Assembly (NCBI GenBank): GCA_037102815.1
Contig: BTPP01000004.1
Coordinates: 1,116,001-1,180,000 of the forward strand
Length of the DNA stretch: 64,000 bases
From: Neurospora intermedia
Lineage: Eukaryota > Ascomycota > Sordariomycetes > Sordariales > Sordariaceae
Direction of reading: 5' to 3'
Part shown: positions 1 through 12,732 of the stretch, one piece after another
How the letters are laid out: every line of letters begins with the position of its first letter
Position numbering within the stretch: the stretch's first letter is position 1
Translations under genes and position numbers: made by a program
The notes under the pieces: model-generated
The model's input: only the letters and a program-made list of their open reading frames with translations
Databases searched by the model: none
Told to the model about the DNA's origin: nothing

Positions 1-98
1 GTCTTACCCCATCTCCAGCCCCAAATCATCATCATTAGGAAAGTAGCACGATCCTGACCTCGATTATTACGACTTATCCAGCTCACAACCCAGTGGTT

Positions 99-2910
99 CT
101 AAGTCTCAGGTGCAGAAGCCGCATCCGTCATTTGAACATCTTCATCATTTCCACCTGCTGTTGTCGTTGTTGCGGGTTCCTCCTTACTTGCGCCCTCACC
201 GGCGGACATGGGGACATCGCCGTTTTCAGGTTCCCGATTTTCATTGTCCTCCTCGATCGAGCCATTACCATTGGTGGTGGTGGTGGTGGTGATCGCCTTG
301 CCGTATACAGCGACCTCAAGGGCGGTCCAATCGTCGCCACCGTCGATGACTGACTCGTAAAAGTCTGGTGACTTTTGTTGCTTTGCGAGTTCAGCGGCGT
401 CTTTGAGGATGGCTTGAATTTGATCCTCGTTTCCTTCGAGGCCGCTGCCGGTTTCTCTCAGTTGCGCTTCTAGAATTTCTGGCGAGGGTGGCTCGATGCA
501 AATGAAGCGCGCTGAGAAGTCCCAGTCTTTGACTTGCTGTGCGCTCTGTTGGGGGGTTAAATAGGTGAGCATGGGACCGCTTAGGAGTGACAGTGACAGG
601 TGGGATGATCGGAACTTACATCGTCGTTCATCTCCATAATAGCAACCTTGCCTGCCTCACTAACGGCTTGTATGTGTTTCCTGCTCGTGCCTTGGCTGTA
701 GTCTCCTTCCGTAAACTCGATAAGCTGGTCGCCGTCTCGCATCATGTTGAATGTTTGTGTGTCCACAAAGTAGTAATCCTGTCCTTCCTTTTCGCCTTCT
801 TGAGGTTTCCGGGTGATGTGAGCTGGTACTCGTGTGAAGACGCCGGGGTGTTGGCTGGCTAGTCGCTTCGCAACACTGAGTTTGCTGGTCCGGCTGACGT
901 CTACGACAACTATTGGCTTCCGGTCATCGGGGAAGACGGCATCAGCAGCAGCCGTGGAATCCTCTGCCTCTTGTGGCTCGGGTTCTTTAGGCTTGTCCTG
1001 GAAAATGACGTCGATGTTGTCATCACTATCGATGTCGTCGAACATGGCCAGCTTGGATCTGCTGGCGACTCTGAGAGCCACCCAGGTAAGGCTGTTCTTG
1101 GCCTCGATTGCCCTTTGCTTCTCCTTGGGATCTCTGGCCATCTCGATATCGAATTTGGCATCCTCTAACTTTCGTTCGAGTGTCTTGAGATCAGGTTGTT
1201 GATACCGTTCCGGATTTTCGAGCTTCTTCCAAGCTTCGTCCGGGTCCTCATCTTGTAGGAAGTCCCAGTTCATCGAGCCCATCGGTGCATCTCTCATTTT
1301 CTTTGCTGTTGCTAGCTTGCCTGCCGCAATCTTGGCATCAAGGAACGCTTGAGGGGAAACGGCGGGCATCTCGATAGGCGGGCAGCCCTCTACCTTCCAG
1401 TGCACCCAATTCTTGTCCCTGCTCAGGACAGTTTCGACCATCCGGTAAAAGTAAGGACCTTCTGGGCCTAGCTTGAGGTAATCGGCAATTTTCTTCTTCA
1501 TGTCTAGCACCCAGTTGGTGTCTTCCTCACTCAACTGTTGATCCGAATGTGACACGGACTTGTTGGGTGCTTTGATGCTGGCGATCTTTTCCTTACCCTT
1601 GGGTGAGAGTGAAAGTAGGAACTCCATGATGATCAAGGCTTGAACGAGTACGTTGCGACGTAAGGCAAGATCACCAATCTGCGTTTTTTTTTGGTCAGTT
1701 AAGGGACAGAATAAGAATAGTGAAACAGGGAACGGACCTCGAGTTTAAACAAATCACGACTAGTAAGATACTTTGGGTTAAAACCATTAGCCAACTCGTC
1801 ATCCTCACCTTCACCACGCTTCCTCTTTAGTGCACGCTTGCTCTCATCGGACTTGTCCTTGGAATCCCTAGAACGTGCGCTTTGATCAACCTTGATGCTC
1901 TGGAAGGTGGCCATAGTCGCTTCTAGACCAGACTTGAAGGAGGCAAACTGCGCGGGCTCAAACAACTTCTTTGGCTGATTGAAGCTCTCCTGCAGGGACC
2001 AGAAGATAGGGTATAAAGCCTCCAGATCGAGCGCCTTGTCCTGCTGCTTTTTGGCATCTGTAGCTCCGGGCTTGGGAGTTGATCGCTGTTCGCCGGTCTT
2101 TTGGGCAGATTCGCCCTGCGCCTCCGTGTCGACATCCATTCTATCGGCAGAAGCATCCTCTGTCTTTGTCGGCTCCTGATCCCATGTGGTAATATTCTCG
2201 ACGTGGTACTCTCCTCTCAGGTTGACGGAACTTCTATCTCCGAGCGGAAAGCTCTGAAAGAGGTAGATAAACACTCTACCAGAGAACGCTGGATCCAGAG
2301 CCCTTGATAGACGTCGAAGAAGCTCATTGCAGGTGCGGAGAATGACCAGCTTCTTTTGACCAAAATGCTTTGCTGTGATGCGCTCTCTGCGGGACTCGAG
2401 AAAGTCAAACACCTTGCGACAGCCGGCAATAGTCTGACTGTCAAGCAGCTCCTCAACCAGCCACAGAAGCAGGGCGGGATCACACTGCTCGTCATCAGAG
2501 AGGATGGACAGGATGTCAAAGAGGTTCCATACTCGGGCAAAATCTGGCGAATCGATAGAGGTGGTGGCCTGGCGAAGTCAGTCAGCTTGGGCGCAACCTA
2601 AGCTGGCGAACTCGGCAGGATCTGAAGTCAAACTCACGATCAGTTTGCTGAACGTGTCTCTTACGGCAGTCTCGATGACGGCGTGCCGCTGTGTCCGTTT
2701 TGCATCGTTTACTTCACCAGCTTGGCTGGGGTCCACGCCAAGGGCCTCGTTCAGCTGGGTCTGGAGATCTTGAAAATCGGCCTTGTCGAGAGGAGGTTCG
2801 ATTGACGCCGTCGGCTTTACTGCTTCTGCGCGTGCCAAGAGGTTTTCGAGAAAGGCCGAAAAGGCGGCGACACCGGGGACGCCGTGGCTCTCAATCACGC
2901 TGGAAGGCAT
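99..2910 (-). CDS. THO complex subunit 1 (Hpr1/THOC1) with C-terminal guanylate-kinase-like domain
   Basis: Subunit of the nuclear THO/TREX complex, which packages nascent mRNA during transcription for export. Proposed exons on the minus strand: 2910-2638, 2568-1738, 1678-620 and 545-99, giving 869 residues with all junctions in frame. Introns are 69, 59 and 74 bp; the donors are GTGAGT, GTCCGT and GTAAGT. The THOC1 family is recognised from CNELLRRLSRALDPAFSGR, IGDLALRRNVLVQALI, FYRMVETVLSRDKNWVHWK and the end of the core, WVALRVASRSK. Human THOC1 (about 657 aa) ends in a death domain. Here residues about 621-790 instead resemble guanylate kinase: an initial KPIVVVDVSRTSKLS where the P-loop should be, ITRKPQEGE, GQDYYFV, LIEF, and RFICIEPPSPEIL. 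The P-loop consensus GPSGxGKS is lost, so this part is probably catalytically dead (inference). A poly-Thr run and an acidic tail follow. The gene is head to head with the Aquarius gene. Confidence 0.88.
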
Positions 2911-3964
2911 CTTTGCTCATTGCCTGGCAGCCTACGTCGATGGTGAGTGAATGTATGCTATCGGTATTAGTTTCGTCGAAGTCGATCGCGCGAGAAGGCT
3001 GAACGAAGTGTGAGAAGGTTTGACGAGAGGTGAGTCTAGTGTTGCCGGCAATTCTCTGTGAAGATGATGCTGATATAGCCTAGGATTGGAGAATGAATGC
3101 CTTTGTCCGGTGTATAAGGTCAGTGAGCCCTGACAGAAAGGGAACGACCAGCAAACAGCGCTGTTTGCAAGATTGGTGGAAGTGGAAGTAAAGATGGGAG
3201 AAGGAAAAGAGTAAACATTCAGGTGAGAAGTTCACTTGTTGTTTACTGAGACAGACACCAAAGATGGGAGCATTACACTACAGTGGAAGCTGTGACAAGG
3301 CTAGATGCAAGTGGGTCTTTTGTCCGTGCTTGAGCTGCAAAGACTCCATTTGCAGTCCGATGCTGGTTTGTTTGATAGCGTGGTACACTATGAGGGTACT
3401 CCTAGTAGTGTACACTAAACCATCTATCACAGACAATACCAAAGCTTACAAGGACAAGTCAAAATGGCTAAGTACAATTCGTAGAAGAATTGACGGGATT
3501 TTTCATAACATGTGGAATTCAAGAAACAGCGTTTCCAAGGTAAGATCACGGATCAGTTACCTAGCTATGAAAACATATGGGCAAGTTGACATGAGGTCTC
3601 GAGCTAACAGACAAGTCAGTACTGGACTGCATTCGTGCATGTGGGGTAGGTGTGGATGCGAGGACTGTGACACTCCTGCAAGGCTGTGGGAGCGCTAAGA
3701 GGTTCGACTCTGAAAGGTACCTTGCAATTTGCGGTGTACCTACTGCCACTCGAGGTACCTCCTGCTCGCAGTTCCTTTGGGAGCTGCAAACGCTAACACA
3801 GGTACCTCCAACTTATCGCTGATAGAGATCCCGGCAGTGACCCGTACCGTCACTCTCGCAATTGGAATATCGACTTCCAAATTTCCAAACACACCAGCAA
3901 CGCGGTTGGACGAATCTCTCGCCCTCTGCACGCGACAACGACTCTCTCACACATCTACCCCAAA
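2911..3964. promoter_or_regulatory. Shared divergent upstream region of THOC1 and Aquarius genes
   Basis: This gene-free stretch of about 1.05 kb separates two start codons that point away from each other, so it must contain both promoters and both 5' leaders. A MITE copy fills 3353-3629. No TATA box or other named element could be assigned. Several short ORFs on both strands look like chance. Confidence 0.6.
3353..3629 (+). mobile_element. MITE-like element, copy 1
   Basis: This 277 bp element begins CAGTCC and ends GGACTG. The ends are imperfect inverted repeats around TGGTTTGTTTG and its complement. The interior shares the blocks GGACAAGTCAAAATGG, AAGGTAAGATCA and GGTCTCGAGCTAACA with copy 2 at 25435. 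The flanks read TG and CA instead of the TA seen at copies 2 and 3. It has no coding capacity, so it is a non-autonomous DNA element; Tc1/mariner-type ancestry is inferred from TA targets and CAGT ends. Confidence 0.7.
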
Positions 3965-6900
3965 ATGCCGCCGGCGAAACGAGTAAAAAGCAGCACGAAT
4001 GCAGACAAAGGGCCAGCCGCTGGCTCGGGACGGCCCACAACCCAAGACTTGGAAGGGGACAGCGAGTTTGCCAACCTTGCGCGCCAGCATTGGCTGAAGG
4101 CGACAAAACGCGCCGACGACATCAAAGTCAAGGTCAAGAACGACGTGCTCAAGAGCGAGATCTGGGACACGCTAGAGAAGGATGGCTTCCCTCTCAAATC
4201 TCTGTTGGTGCTGGAAGGCCTCCAGACTCTAGAGAGGCATGTATCGCCCTCCCCAAAAAGATGTGTGTACCTTGATGTCTGTCGCTGACTGGCTTATAGC
4301 TACCTCTGGCCTGGCTACGGCGAAGATTCGTCCAATTACCATGTTCTCTTGATTGTTCTTATAGTCAATGCCAAGCGCAGGGAAAGACTGGACGCATGGG
4401 GTAAGTCAATGCTCAGGACCTCATATTTCATGGCAATGATGAATAACCAGATACTTGTGCAGGCCTCTTCAGTGACCGCCCGGCCGACTTCTCCGACCTC
4501 TTCCGCCGTGCCCTATCCATGACCCTCGACGACTCGTTATCTTGGAGCATCAGGACCCAGGTTCTCCAGTTCATTATCTACGCCTTCGAGAGCTTGGATT
4601 GCGCCATTGTCCGGAAGGAATGCGCACCCCTTGTCTCGATATCCATCTGGCACAACCTCTCCACCGAAGAGAAGCGCAACGAGCTACTGGATTCGAATAC
4701 ACAACTGAGGAAAACCTGGAGGGCATCCGCTAAGCGATATGAAGCGGCAGACGACGCAGGGAAAGCCCGCCTGCGATTCGAGAGGGCATGGCTGTACAGC
4801 TCCGTCCTGGAGTTCTTCAGGGTTCTATATACCCAAAACGCCAAACCGGACCAGGTCATGTACTGCGAGCGCTTCCTCGAGTTTCTGATAGATGTCCTCA
4901 GCCAGCTCCCGACAAGACGCTACGCCAACACCCTGCTCCAAGACCTCCACATCTTGCCAGCTCTGCGCCTGTCGCCCATGTACAACGATGAAGGAAACGG
5001 TCTTTTGCGGGATCTTGCCAAGCTGCTCTCGCACTTTGTGTACTTCACGGTCGACGACCAGACAGGAGTGCAGTATAGCAAGACGGAGGCGTACGACCAA
5101 CACTGCGCCAGGCTCGCGAAGCTACAAAGGACATCCTTGAAACACTTCAAGGACAAACTGACAGTGCTTGCATTGTCTAATTATGGCTCCATCGACAAGA
5201 GATCCGACCTCTTCGGGCTGCTGGATGTTTTGACCGACGAAGAGCTCACAGAGCTGTCTCGATTATTAGGCATGCGAGTCAGCTACCCAGAATCTTCGGC
5301 CTTGGTGGTGGACCGGAGGTTCTTGATGGAGGTGCTATTGTCAACCTTCGAGCGTCACAAGACTTTCCAAGAAGAGGCGGCTGAACTGAGTGTTCTTCCT
5401 ACGGAAGAGACGCTCTTTGAGACTGGCCTGAGAAGGACCGATCACTATGATGGCTCGCGGCCTTTGGCGCTGCCAAAAGTGAATCTGCAGTATCTCTCAG
5501 TAGGAGACTTCCTTTGGCGGTCGTTGACACTCTATCGTTGCGAGGCATTCTACGCTATCCGACAAGATATCGAGGCAGCCTTGGCAAGGCTAAAACCTGA
5601 GGCTCGACGCACCGGCGAGACAGTATTCACGGGTTTCTCAAGGATGGCTTTGCCTATCAGCAAGCCAACAATACTCGATGTCGTCCCACCGCTTGTTGGT
5701 ACTGATGTTCCTTCCACTGTAAAGGCTGAAGTAACCATCGATTTGCGCAGACTGACAGAACATGTTCGTCGTGATTGGGACGCTCTTCGGCCCGATGACG
5801 TGCTGTTCCTGGTCGAAGTAAATGCTTCCAAGGCAAAGAATGTTGAAAACGGCGGGGCGCCTCTTAGCGAAGCCGAAAGGTTGGGGCTGGTGACTGTCCG
5901 TACTGCAGAGGTGATCCAAATAATGGATGACAGAGGTCGTGCAGTCCGCGATGCACAAGCGTACTTTGAGAACCACAATCGGAGCTACGCAAGAAAGATC
6001 CAGGTCCGTTTGGACGCTCATGCCTACAAGCGGGACTCGGAGGGGAAGCGGAACGTGTATGATGGAATCAACCTCATCGTCCGTCGTAGCGGCCGTGAGA
6101 ATAACTTCAAGCCGGTCTTGGAGTCGATTCGGGACCTCACCCTCTCCGAAGTACCACTCGCTCCATGGATGCATGACGTCTTCTTGGGATATGGTGATCC
6201 AGCTGGAGCAACTTACAAGAACCTCCCTAATAGGATAAAGAAGTTGGACTACCGCGACACATTCCTAGACTGGCAGCATCTGATCGAGAGCTTGCCCGGT
6301 AAGAATGTTGAGCCCAGCGAAGATGTTTCCGGAACCATCAACCCCCCTTTCGTCCTCGAAACGGTTGAAAAGCCGGCCGAGGACGGAGCCTCCAAGCCTT
6401 CCAAAAAGAGGAGGCGAGATGCTGAACCTGCTCTTATCTCCCAGATAGAAACAGTGAAGGTTTCATCTTACAAGCCTCCGAATAATGGGCCGTATCCCAT
6501 CGATGCGCCCAAGCTTAACTCGGTCCGGTTCACACCCAAGCAAGTGGAGGCCATCATCTCTGGCTCCCAACCTGGCCTCACGGTAGTCGTTGGGCCTCCA
6601 GGAACAGGCAAGACCGACGTTGCTACCCAGATCATCAACAACATTTACCACAACTTCCCTGAGCAGAAGACTCTGCTCATAGCACACAGCAACCAGGCCC
6701 TGAACCAGCTCTTTGCTAAGATCGTGGCGTTAGACATCGACGAGCGCCATCTTCTACGTCTCGGACATGGTGAGGAGGACTTGGAAACGGAGGGCAGCTT
6801 CAGCAAGCACGGACGTGTAGAATCCTTCCTTGAGAACCGTGATCGGTATCTTCTTGAAGTCAATCGCCTCGCTGCCAGTATAGGCGCACCTGGTGCTCAC

Positions 6901-8488
6901 GGAAATTCGGCCGAGACAGCAGGCTATTTCAACAAGGTCTATGTCCAACCCGCATGGGCCAAGTTCAGTGAACTTGCGAAGGCTGAAGATGCAACAGCTG
7001 AGGACATCGTCAAGGCCTTCCCTTTCCACTACTACTTCGCCGACGCCCCCCAGCCTTTGTTCCCTCCCGATGCTGACGTCGACACTGTTCGAGAGATTGC
7101 CAACGGCTGCTACCGCCATATCTCCAAGATCTTTACAGAGCTTGCCGATGTTATGCCCTTCGAAATCCTCCGCCGAGATCGCGATAAGGAGAACTACCTC
7201 CTTACTAATGAAGCCCGCATTATCGCCATGACAGCCACTCACGCTGCCATGCGCCGTGGTAAAATCGCCGCTCTAGGCTTCCACTACGACAACGTCGTTA
7301 TGGAGGAAGCTGCTCAGATCACGGAAATTGAGAACTTTATCCCCTTCGCCATGCAGAAGCCCAAGGACGGCAAAGTCCCGCTCCAACGCATCGTCCTCTG
7401 CGGTGATCACTACCAAAACTCCCCCGTTATCCAGTCGCTCGCCTTCCGTCACTACGCCAACCTTGAGCAGTCCCTCTTCTCCCGCCTCGTCCGCCTCGGC
7501 GTGCCCACCATCAACCTCGACCTCCAGGGCCGCGCCAGGCCCTCCATCTCGAGCCTTTACAAGTGGCGTTACCCATCGCTGAACGACCTCCCGCACACCA
7601 TGTCGGCTACCGAGTTCCTCACTGCCAACGCCGGCTTCCGGTACGATTACCAGTTCATCGACGTACCTGACTACAAGGGCCAGGGCGAGAGCGAGCCAAC
7701 GCCGCACTTTATCCAGAACCTGGGCGAGGCTGAGTACGCAGTGGCTATCTTCATGTATATGCGCTTGTTGGGCTACCCCGCAGAGAAAATCAGCATTCTC
7801 GCTACCTACGCCGGACAGAGGGCGTTGATTAGGGATGTATTGGGCCATCGGTGCGCGAAGAATCCCATTTTTGGAATGCCGAGAATCGTTACGACGGTGG
7901 ACAAGTATCAGGGCGAGCAGAATGATTGTACGTTCTCCTAGCCCTTTTCTTTATCCCTCCTCTAGCAACCCACTAACACGCTAACTCACAGACATCATTC
8001 TCTCCCTAACCCGCACCTCCCGCGTCGGCTACCTCCGCGACATCCGCCGTCTAACCGTCGCCCTCTCTCGTGCCCGCTTGGGCCTGTACATCCTCGGCCG
8101 CCGCTCCGTCTTTGAATCATGCTACGAGCTTCGCGAAGCCTTTGAACTGCTTCTACAGCGTCCGGACAAGCTGACCCTGGTCACCGGTGAGTTGTGGCCT
8201 TCGCAGCGCGTTCTGGCCGACGAAGTCGGTAAGGAAGGACTTGAAGGAGAGACGGTCATGGAAGGCGTGGAACACTTGGGACAGTATGTGTTCGAGATGA
8301 CTAAGACCAGGATCGAGCAGTTGAACGAGGAGGGAAAGCAATTGCCCGCTCCTGGTGAGAGCGAGGCGCAGGTGGAGGTGATGGCCGCGGAAGGGGAGGA
8401 GGGTGCTGAGGTTGTGGAACTGGCGCAGCCGGATGAGGAGGAGGAAGAGGCTGTGAGAGTTGAAGGATTTGAGGCTGAGGAGGAGTGA
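3965..8488 (+). CDS. Intron-binding spliceosomal helicase, Aquarius/Cwf11 family
   Basis: SF1 (Upf1-like) helicase that binds the intron upstream of the branch site in the spliceosome. Proposed exons 3965-4236, 4300-4400, 4463-7927 and 7992-8488 give 1444 residues, close to the family's usual length. The start is the first ATG in a good context (CCCCAAAATG). Intron 1 (4237-4299) is best read as GC-AG, because that alone gives the family motif LESYLWPGY across the joint. Helicase motifs run in order: GPPGTGKT (about residues 834-841), EEAAQ (about 1070, motif II), GDHYQ (about 1102, motif III), VDKYQGEQND joined across intron 3, and VALSRARLGLYILGRR (motif VI). The large N-terminal region is the alpha-helical part of Aquarius, with FERHKTFQEEA and TPKQVEAIISGSQPGL near the helicase start. 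The C-terminus is Glu-rich. The fission yeast homologue is Cwf11. Confidence 0.93.
4237..4299 (+). other. GC-AG intron in the Aquarius gene
   Basis: The 63 bp intron has donor GCATGT after exon end GAGAG, branch-like CTGAC at 4286 and acceptor TATAG. A GT donor at 4241 (GTATCG) shares the acceptor but puts the next exon in the wrong frame and loses the conserved YLW segment. A GT donor at 4268 keeps the frame but leaves a 32 bp intron, too short to splice. Confidence 0.7.
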
Positions 8489-10999
8489 TCTGGATTTGGA
8501 TCTGGGTTGTCTGAGTCTTAGATATGCATGGTAGTGTTTAGTTGTACCACATAGTACATGTGGATGGTATTTTGGTTTGAGAACAAGCGATAAAATAGAG
8601 GATATGGAAGACACTGCAATTTGACAAACCCCTATGAGACATACGTCTCGAAGTGACCTTGACGATACCACCAGTGCTCCTTCAACATAATTTCTGATGT
8701 ACCTCTTACGAGTATCTCCTCTTGCCGTGTGTCTTTGTAACTTGGCTTGTACTTGACCAACTCTTTACTGTCTTTGTCAACCCAACTGTCAACTTAACCA
8801 AGCACGTCCAACTCTTGGCTATTAAGTTTTTGTCAGTTGGTGGTTCTCTAGTTTGGCATATGAAAGTGATGTAATCGAGCGATGATCATCACATGCAGCA
8901 ACCGACCAGGATACGTATTTAGCTCCTGGCATTTGATCAAGCTCAGCAAGCTATCTCCAACAAGCAGAAGCAAAGACAATAAAAAAAAAAAAACCGATGA
9001 TCAGTAACCACCATATAACCCCAACTTTTTTTTTCTCCCAAACCTTTGAGCCAATCACTACCGAACGAAACGGCAAGGAAGTTGAGGTTAAGGAACCCCA
9101 AAATACTACGCGAAGGGTCCAGCGGTTCGTTGGCGTCGTAATTCGGCATTTTGGCATTCTTTTTGTTTTTAAACATTAAAATAAAATCGACGTATTGACA
9201 ATCAACATTGGCCCCGTCCGAATATCCGAGGTCGACAACCGCCCGGTGTCGGCGGTGCATGGGTCGTTGGTCATAAGTCGCAGGTTGCAAGTTGAAAGTT
9301 GGAAGTCGGCATGCATACCTACCTACCTACTGGCTAGCACATCCTCATCTTGGATCGATCTCACCAACGTCCGATTCCAAAACCTACGCAAACGTGCCCA
9401 GTTTCAGATACATTGTGTAGGTAACTACTCAGTATATGCGTTGCTTGCATCTTCCTTCTGGCTGCATGTGGTTGTAACTGCTCAGCCTTCTTCCAAGTTC
9501 TCTTCCGAGTCCGGTCGTGGGGCCGTTTTCTTTTTAAGGTCTCAAACAGCGTTGGATGATGGAACTAAGGATGAAGGAAGAGGAGGAGAACAATGAGAAG
9601 CAACTGTGTAACGCGTGGCATTGTGCTTTCATTCAGGTTTCCTCGAGTTCCCCCTCCCCCACGCCAATACCCAACGCCCAACCGACGCACAACGCCCAAC
9701 GCCCAGATGCCGACATGGGCAGACAGATGGAAAAAGGCTCTGAAGAGTGAGGCGAGGGGCACGGACTTTTTCTTCATACCGGTATCCTGGCCAGGCCTTG
9801 ATAGACCTTTGTTTTGACGTCTCGTTTTGTTCGTCGGTTGTTCCATTTGGGGTTCTATGCAAGGGGACAAGGGGGGGGTACAAGTATCAGTGCGGCGTCG
9901 CTGTGCTGGGTTTGGCTTTCTTTCATTGTCTGTGGTACGTATGTAGGTCTCTGCGTGGGTGTCTGTTGGTTGATGGCTATGGCTCTGGATTATGGCTTGG
10001 GCTTTAGGGTTTTGACAAAGCCAGCTCACGGCCAGCCGATGGGATGGTGGTGGATTGGAGTAATCCAATGAAGATGGTTGTTCTCCAGGCCACTGCTGAG
10101 CATGCGACGGATACTTCACAAGTCCTGTTATACCTACGTATCTAGGACTTTGACGGTCCTGTTATGTAGATTTTGGCCGGCCAGTATGAGAATATTTTGT
10201 CATCTATTGTAGCCTTCCGATTATGTTTGGATATATCGCAGGAAACGATATGGTGTAGTGTATGTACGCAGTACGAAAAAGGAAGGGGGGGTCGTTAATG
10301 AAGACGGTACGAACCGATACATGGGCCCCACTGCCCCACCATCTAGCTGACTTGAAAAGTACTGTGTAGAGGTACGCAGTACACGGTCTTGGTTGAGGTG
10401 GGGTTTCCCTGCTTGGAAATTTGGAACGAACGACGACAACGACGAGGAGGGGGTTGGGACTTGGAACTCTGCGAGGTACAAGTACACTACTACCCACGAA
10501 CACGCGAACAACGCTGGGGAGCCCTGATAGCTTGGTAGATAGGGTGAGCTCGCCCTTCTAGGGTAGTAGAACGGGCATAGGCGTATACAACATGGTGTTT
10601 GTGTTTAATCAAATTGCAGGAGGTGAGAAGGGGTCAAAGATTAAGCTTCACTTTGGAATTTAGGAGGCAATGAGTTCAGGTAGCAGATATGTTCTTGGAG
10701 AGATTCGCAGATGGTGCCTTGCATGTCATTAGGTTGTGTCTGGTTTTTGGAGGCGACGAAATCGACTCGAACTCTTTTTTTTGGGGAGTTCCTGGGGTGC
10801 ATGGAAGTGGGGGGTCTTGCCTAGAGCGAGGGGCAGCGGAGACTTCAAGGGGGGTATGACAATGTACCAGCGCCGAGAATGTTGCTGTTTGCTTGCTGGG
10901 ACATTTTGCCCACCAAGGAACTTGGGATACCTAGACTTAGACTCAATGCCCGGAAACTCCCAATTGGGTACAGATGTTGTTCAACTTGGCTCGTCGTGG

Positions 11000-11265
11000 G
11001 TAAAATAGTTGAGACCTTTGACATTATACCTTGGGTTTGCTCCCACTACGCACCCAAGCGTCTATGTGACACCTCTGGTCTTAAGTTGTAGTCAATTCCT
11101 GAATGAAAACATACAAATAGGACTCTAGCCGCCATCTCTTCGAATTATTATAATCCCTTTGACAACCTACCAGCAGTCTTTTTTTTTTTAATCTTGAAGA
11201 GCGGTAGTGGACCGGTTTACCTAGCCTGTTGGTTGGTCTCACATATTTTGTCTCGGACGAGCTTG
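11000..11265 (+). repeat. Diverged dispersed repeat, copy A
   Basis: This stretch aligns by eye, with gaps, to 41747-42030. Matching blocks include GTTGAGACC/GTTGAAACC, CATTATACCTTGGGT/CATTACACCTTGGGT, AGGACTCTAGCCGCCATCT/AGGACTCTGGCCGATGTCT, TTCGAATTAT, GAGCGGTA and GTTGGTCTC. No terminal repeats or domain were recognised, so the class is unknown. Confidence 0.5.
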
Positions 11266-12731
11266 GCTCATTGTCCCAGGGCCGGAGGCTGGTAAGAGCG
11301 CTTGAGTTCCCCAAGTTAAATCCTAGTCCCAAAAAACGGGAGATTTGGAGAAATGAGGAGACGGCAAATCCAAAAACTTTCAGTGTTCAAATACCAACAA
11401 AGACCCGAGAACATAAGGTCTACACTTGTGGGTTGACGTCATAGTAGACATAGAAGCAGACCAACTCGACTGCTGAATGGCAGATTATATGGGACAAGAA
11501 ATCGACTGAAAAAACATCGTGGCGTCGTAAACGGGCGCGTGAGGGCTTGTAGTGAATGAGTCAGATATGGTTGCAGCGTGGTGATTCGTGTGTTTTCCGA
11601 ATTTCCAGATGTGTGCCATACCTACGTAACATACTATCGGCGATAAGAGGGCTGGAGAACACCGGGAGGCATATGAGGGAGTACAGAGTGATAAGCACAG
11701 ACGAAGAGCATTTGTCGCCCCGGCCTCCTGTATATGTTGCCACTCACTCATCACTGTTGCAGGTTGTAGTATAAGCCAGCTTGGTCGAGTAGCGTTGCGC
11801 TCTCACAGAGAGGGCGAAAATGCTCACTTGGCTTATGATCACAGCTGAGACCGTCGGTTAAGACACATGCAAAGAACAATTCCATCGACGCCGGCGCCCC
11901 GGTTGGACTTGGGAGGTGCAAACATACCGCGGTGTTCGTGTCATACGCCTTTGAATGCGGACCTCTCCTGGATTGAAGATACCATCAGGGGATGAACATG
12001 ATCTGCTGGTCAATTCTGGTTCGACGCATCACAATCGAGAGACTCTTGGAGCTTTATCAATTCCCTGACCACTGGGAGAAAGACTTACTGGGGTATGAGA
12101 ATTTCCTACCATTCAAGTCTCATGCCGGCCAGTCACCGTTGAGCCGTATGCCATTTGGGAACAACATATATATCGTCTTTGCAGTCAGGCAGTGCCTACC
12201 GCGATGTACTACTACACTAGTAGAGTCATGACCTTCCACTCTTAAGAGGATAACTCTCTTCATATTGTCCGTGTCCGCGCCCGACTCCCCGGACCAGTCG
12301 CCCATGTCACCCCATTCGGTCTTAGATTTGGAGAAGAGATGTCTGGAGAATCCTGGACCAGGTCCACCCTCGATTTTTTAGCTTGATCGTACCCCATCGT
12401 TTAGGACGAGGGCTAGACAAAGGGACGAGGTGTAGGTACACGAAACTGACAATCGACAAGAGCCCTCGGGTATGTCTCATGGTACATCATCTATTCTGAT
12501 CCTCTACAAAATAATTTCTGTTCTTCCGCCAGGACGTTTGTGCAATCGTAGCGGTAGCATGCATGCCTGCCCTGAAGGGAGCCGAGCTGTGCCACATGTG
12601 ATGTGGCTGTACACTTTGGCATTGTTGCCTAAGTATGCTAGGAGTGTCAGAGCCGCATCTGCATCAGATCGTTGTGGTCCCCGGTCATCTGGGCACTACT
12701 CAAGGTTATCAACCGAACATGATGGCTCACC

Positions 12732-12732
<1 letters not shown>

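Noticed and set aside
3640-3720. tRNA B-box-like GGTTCGACTCT
   Set aside because: No A box, acceptor stem or anticodon arm could be built around it.
9565-10119. 184-codon minus-strand ORF in the large gap
   Set aside because: Low-complexity, no domain, overlapped by several ORFs of similar length on the other strand.
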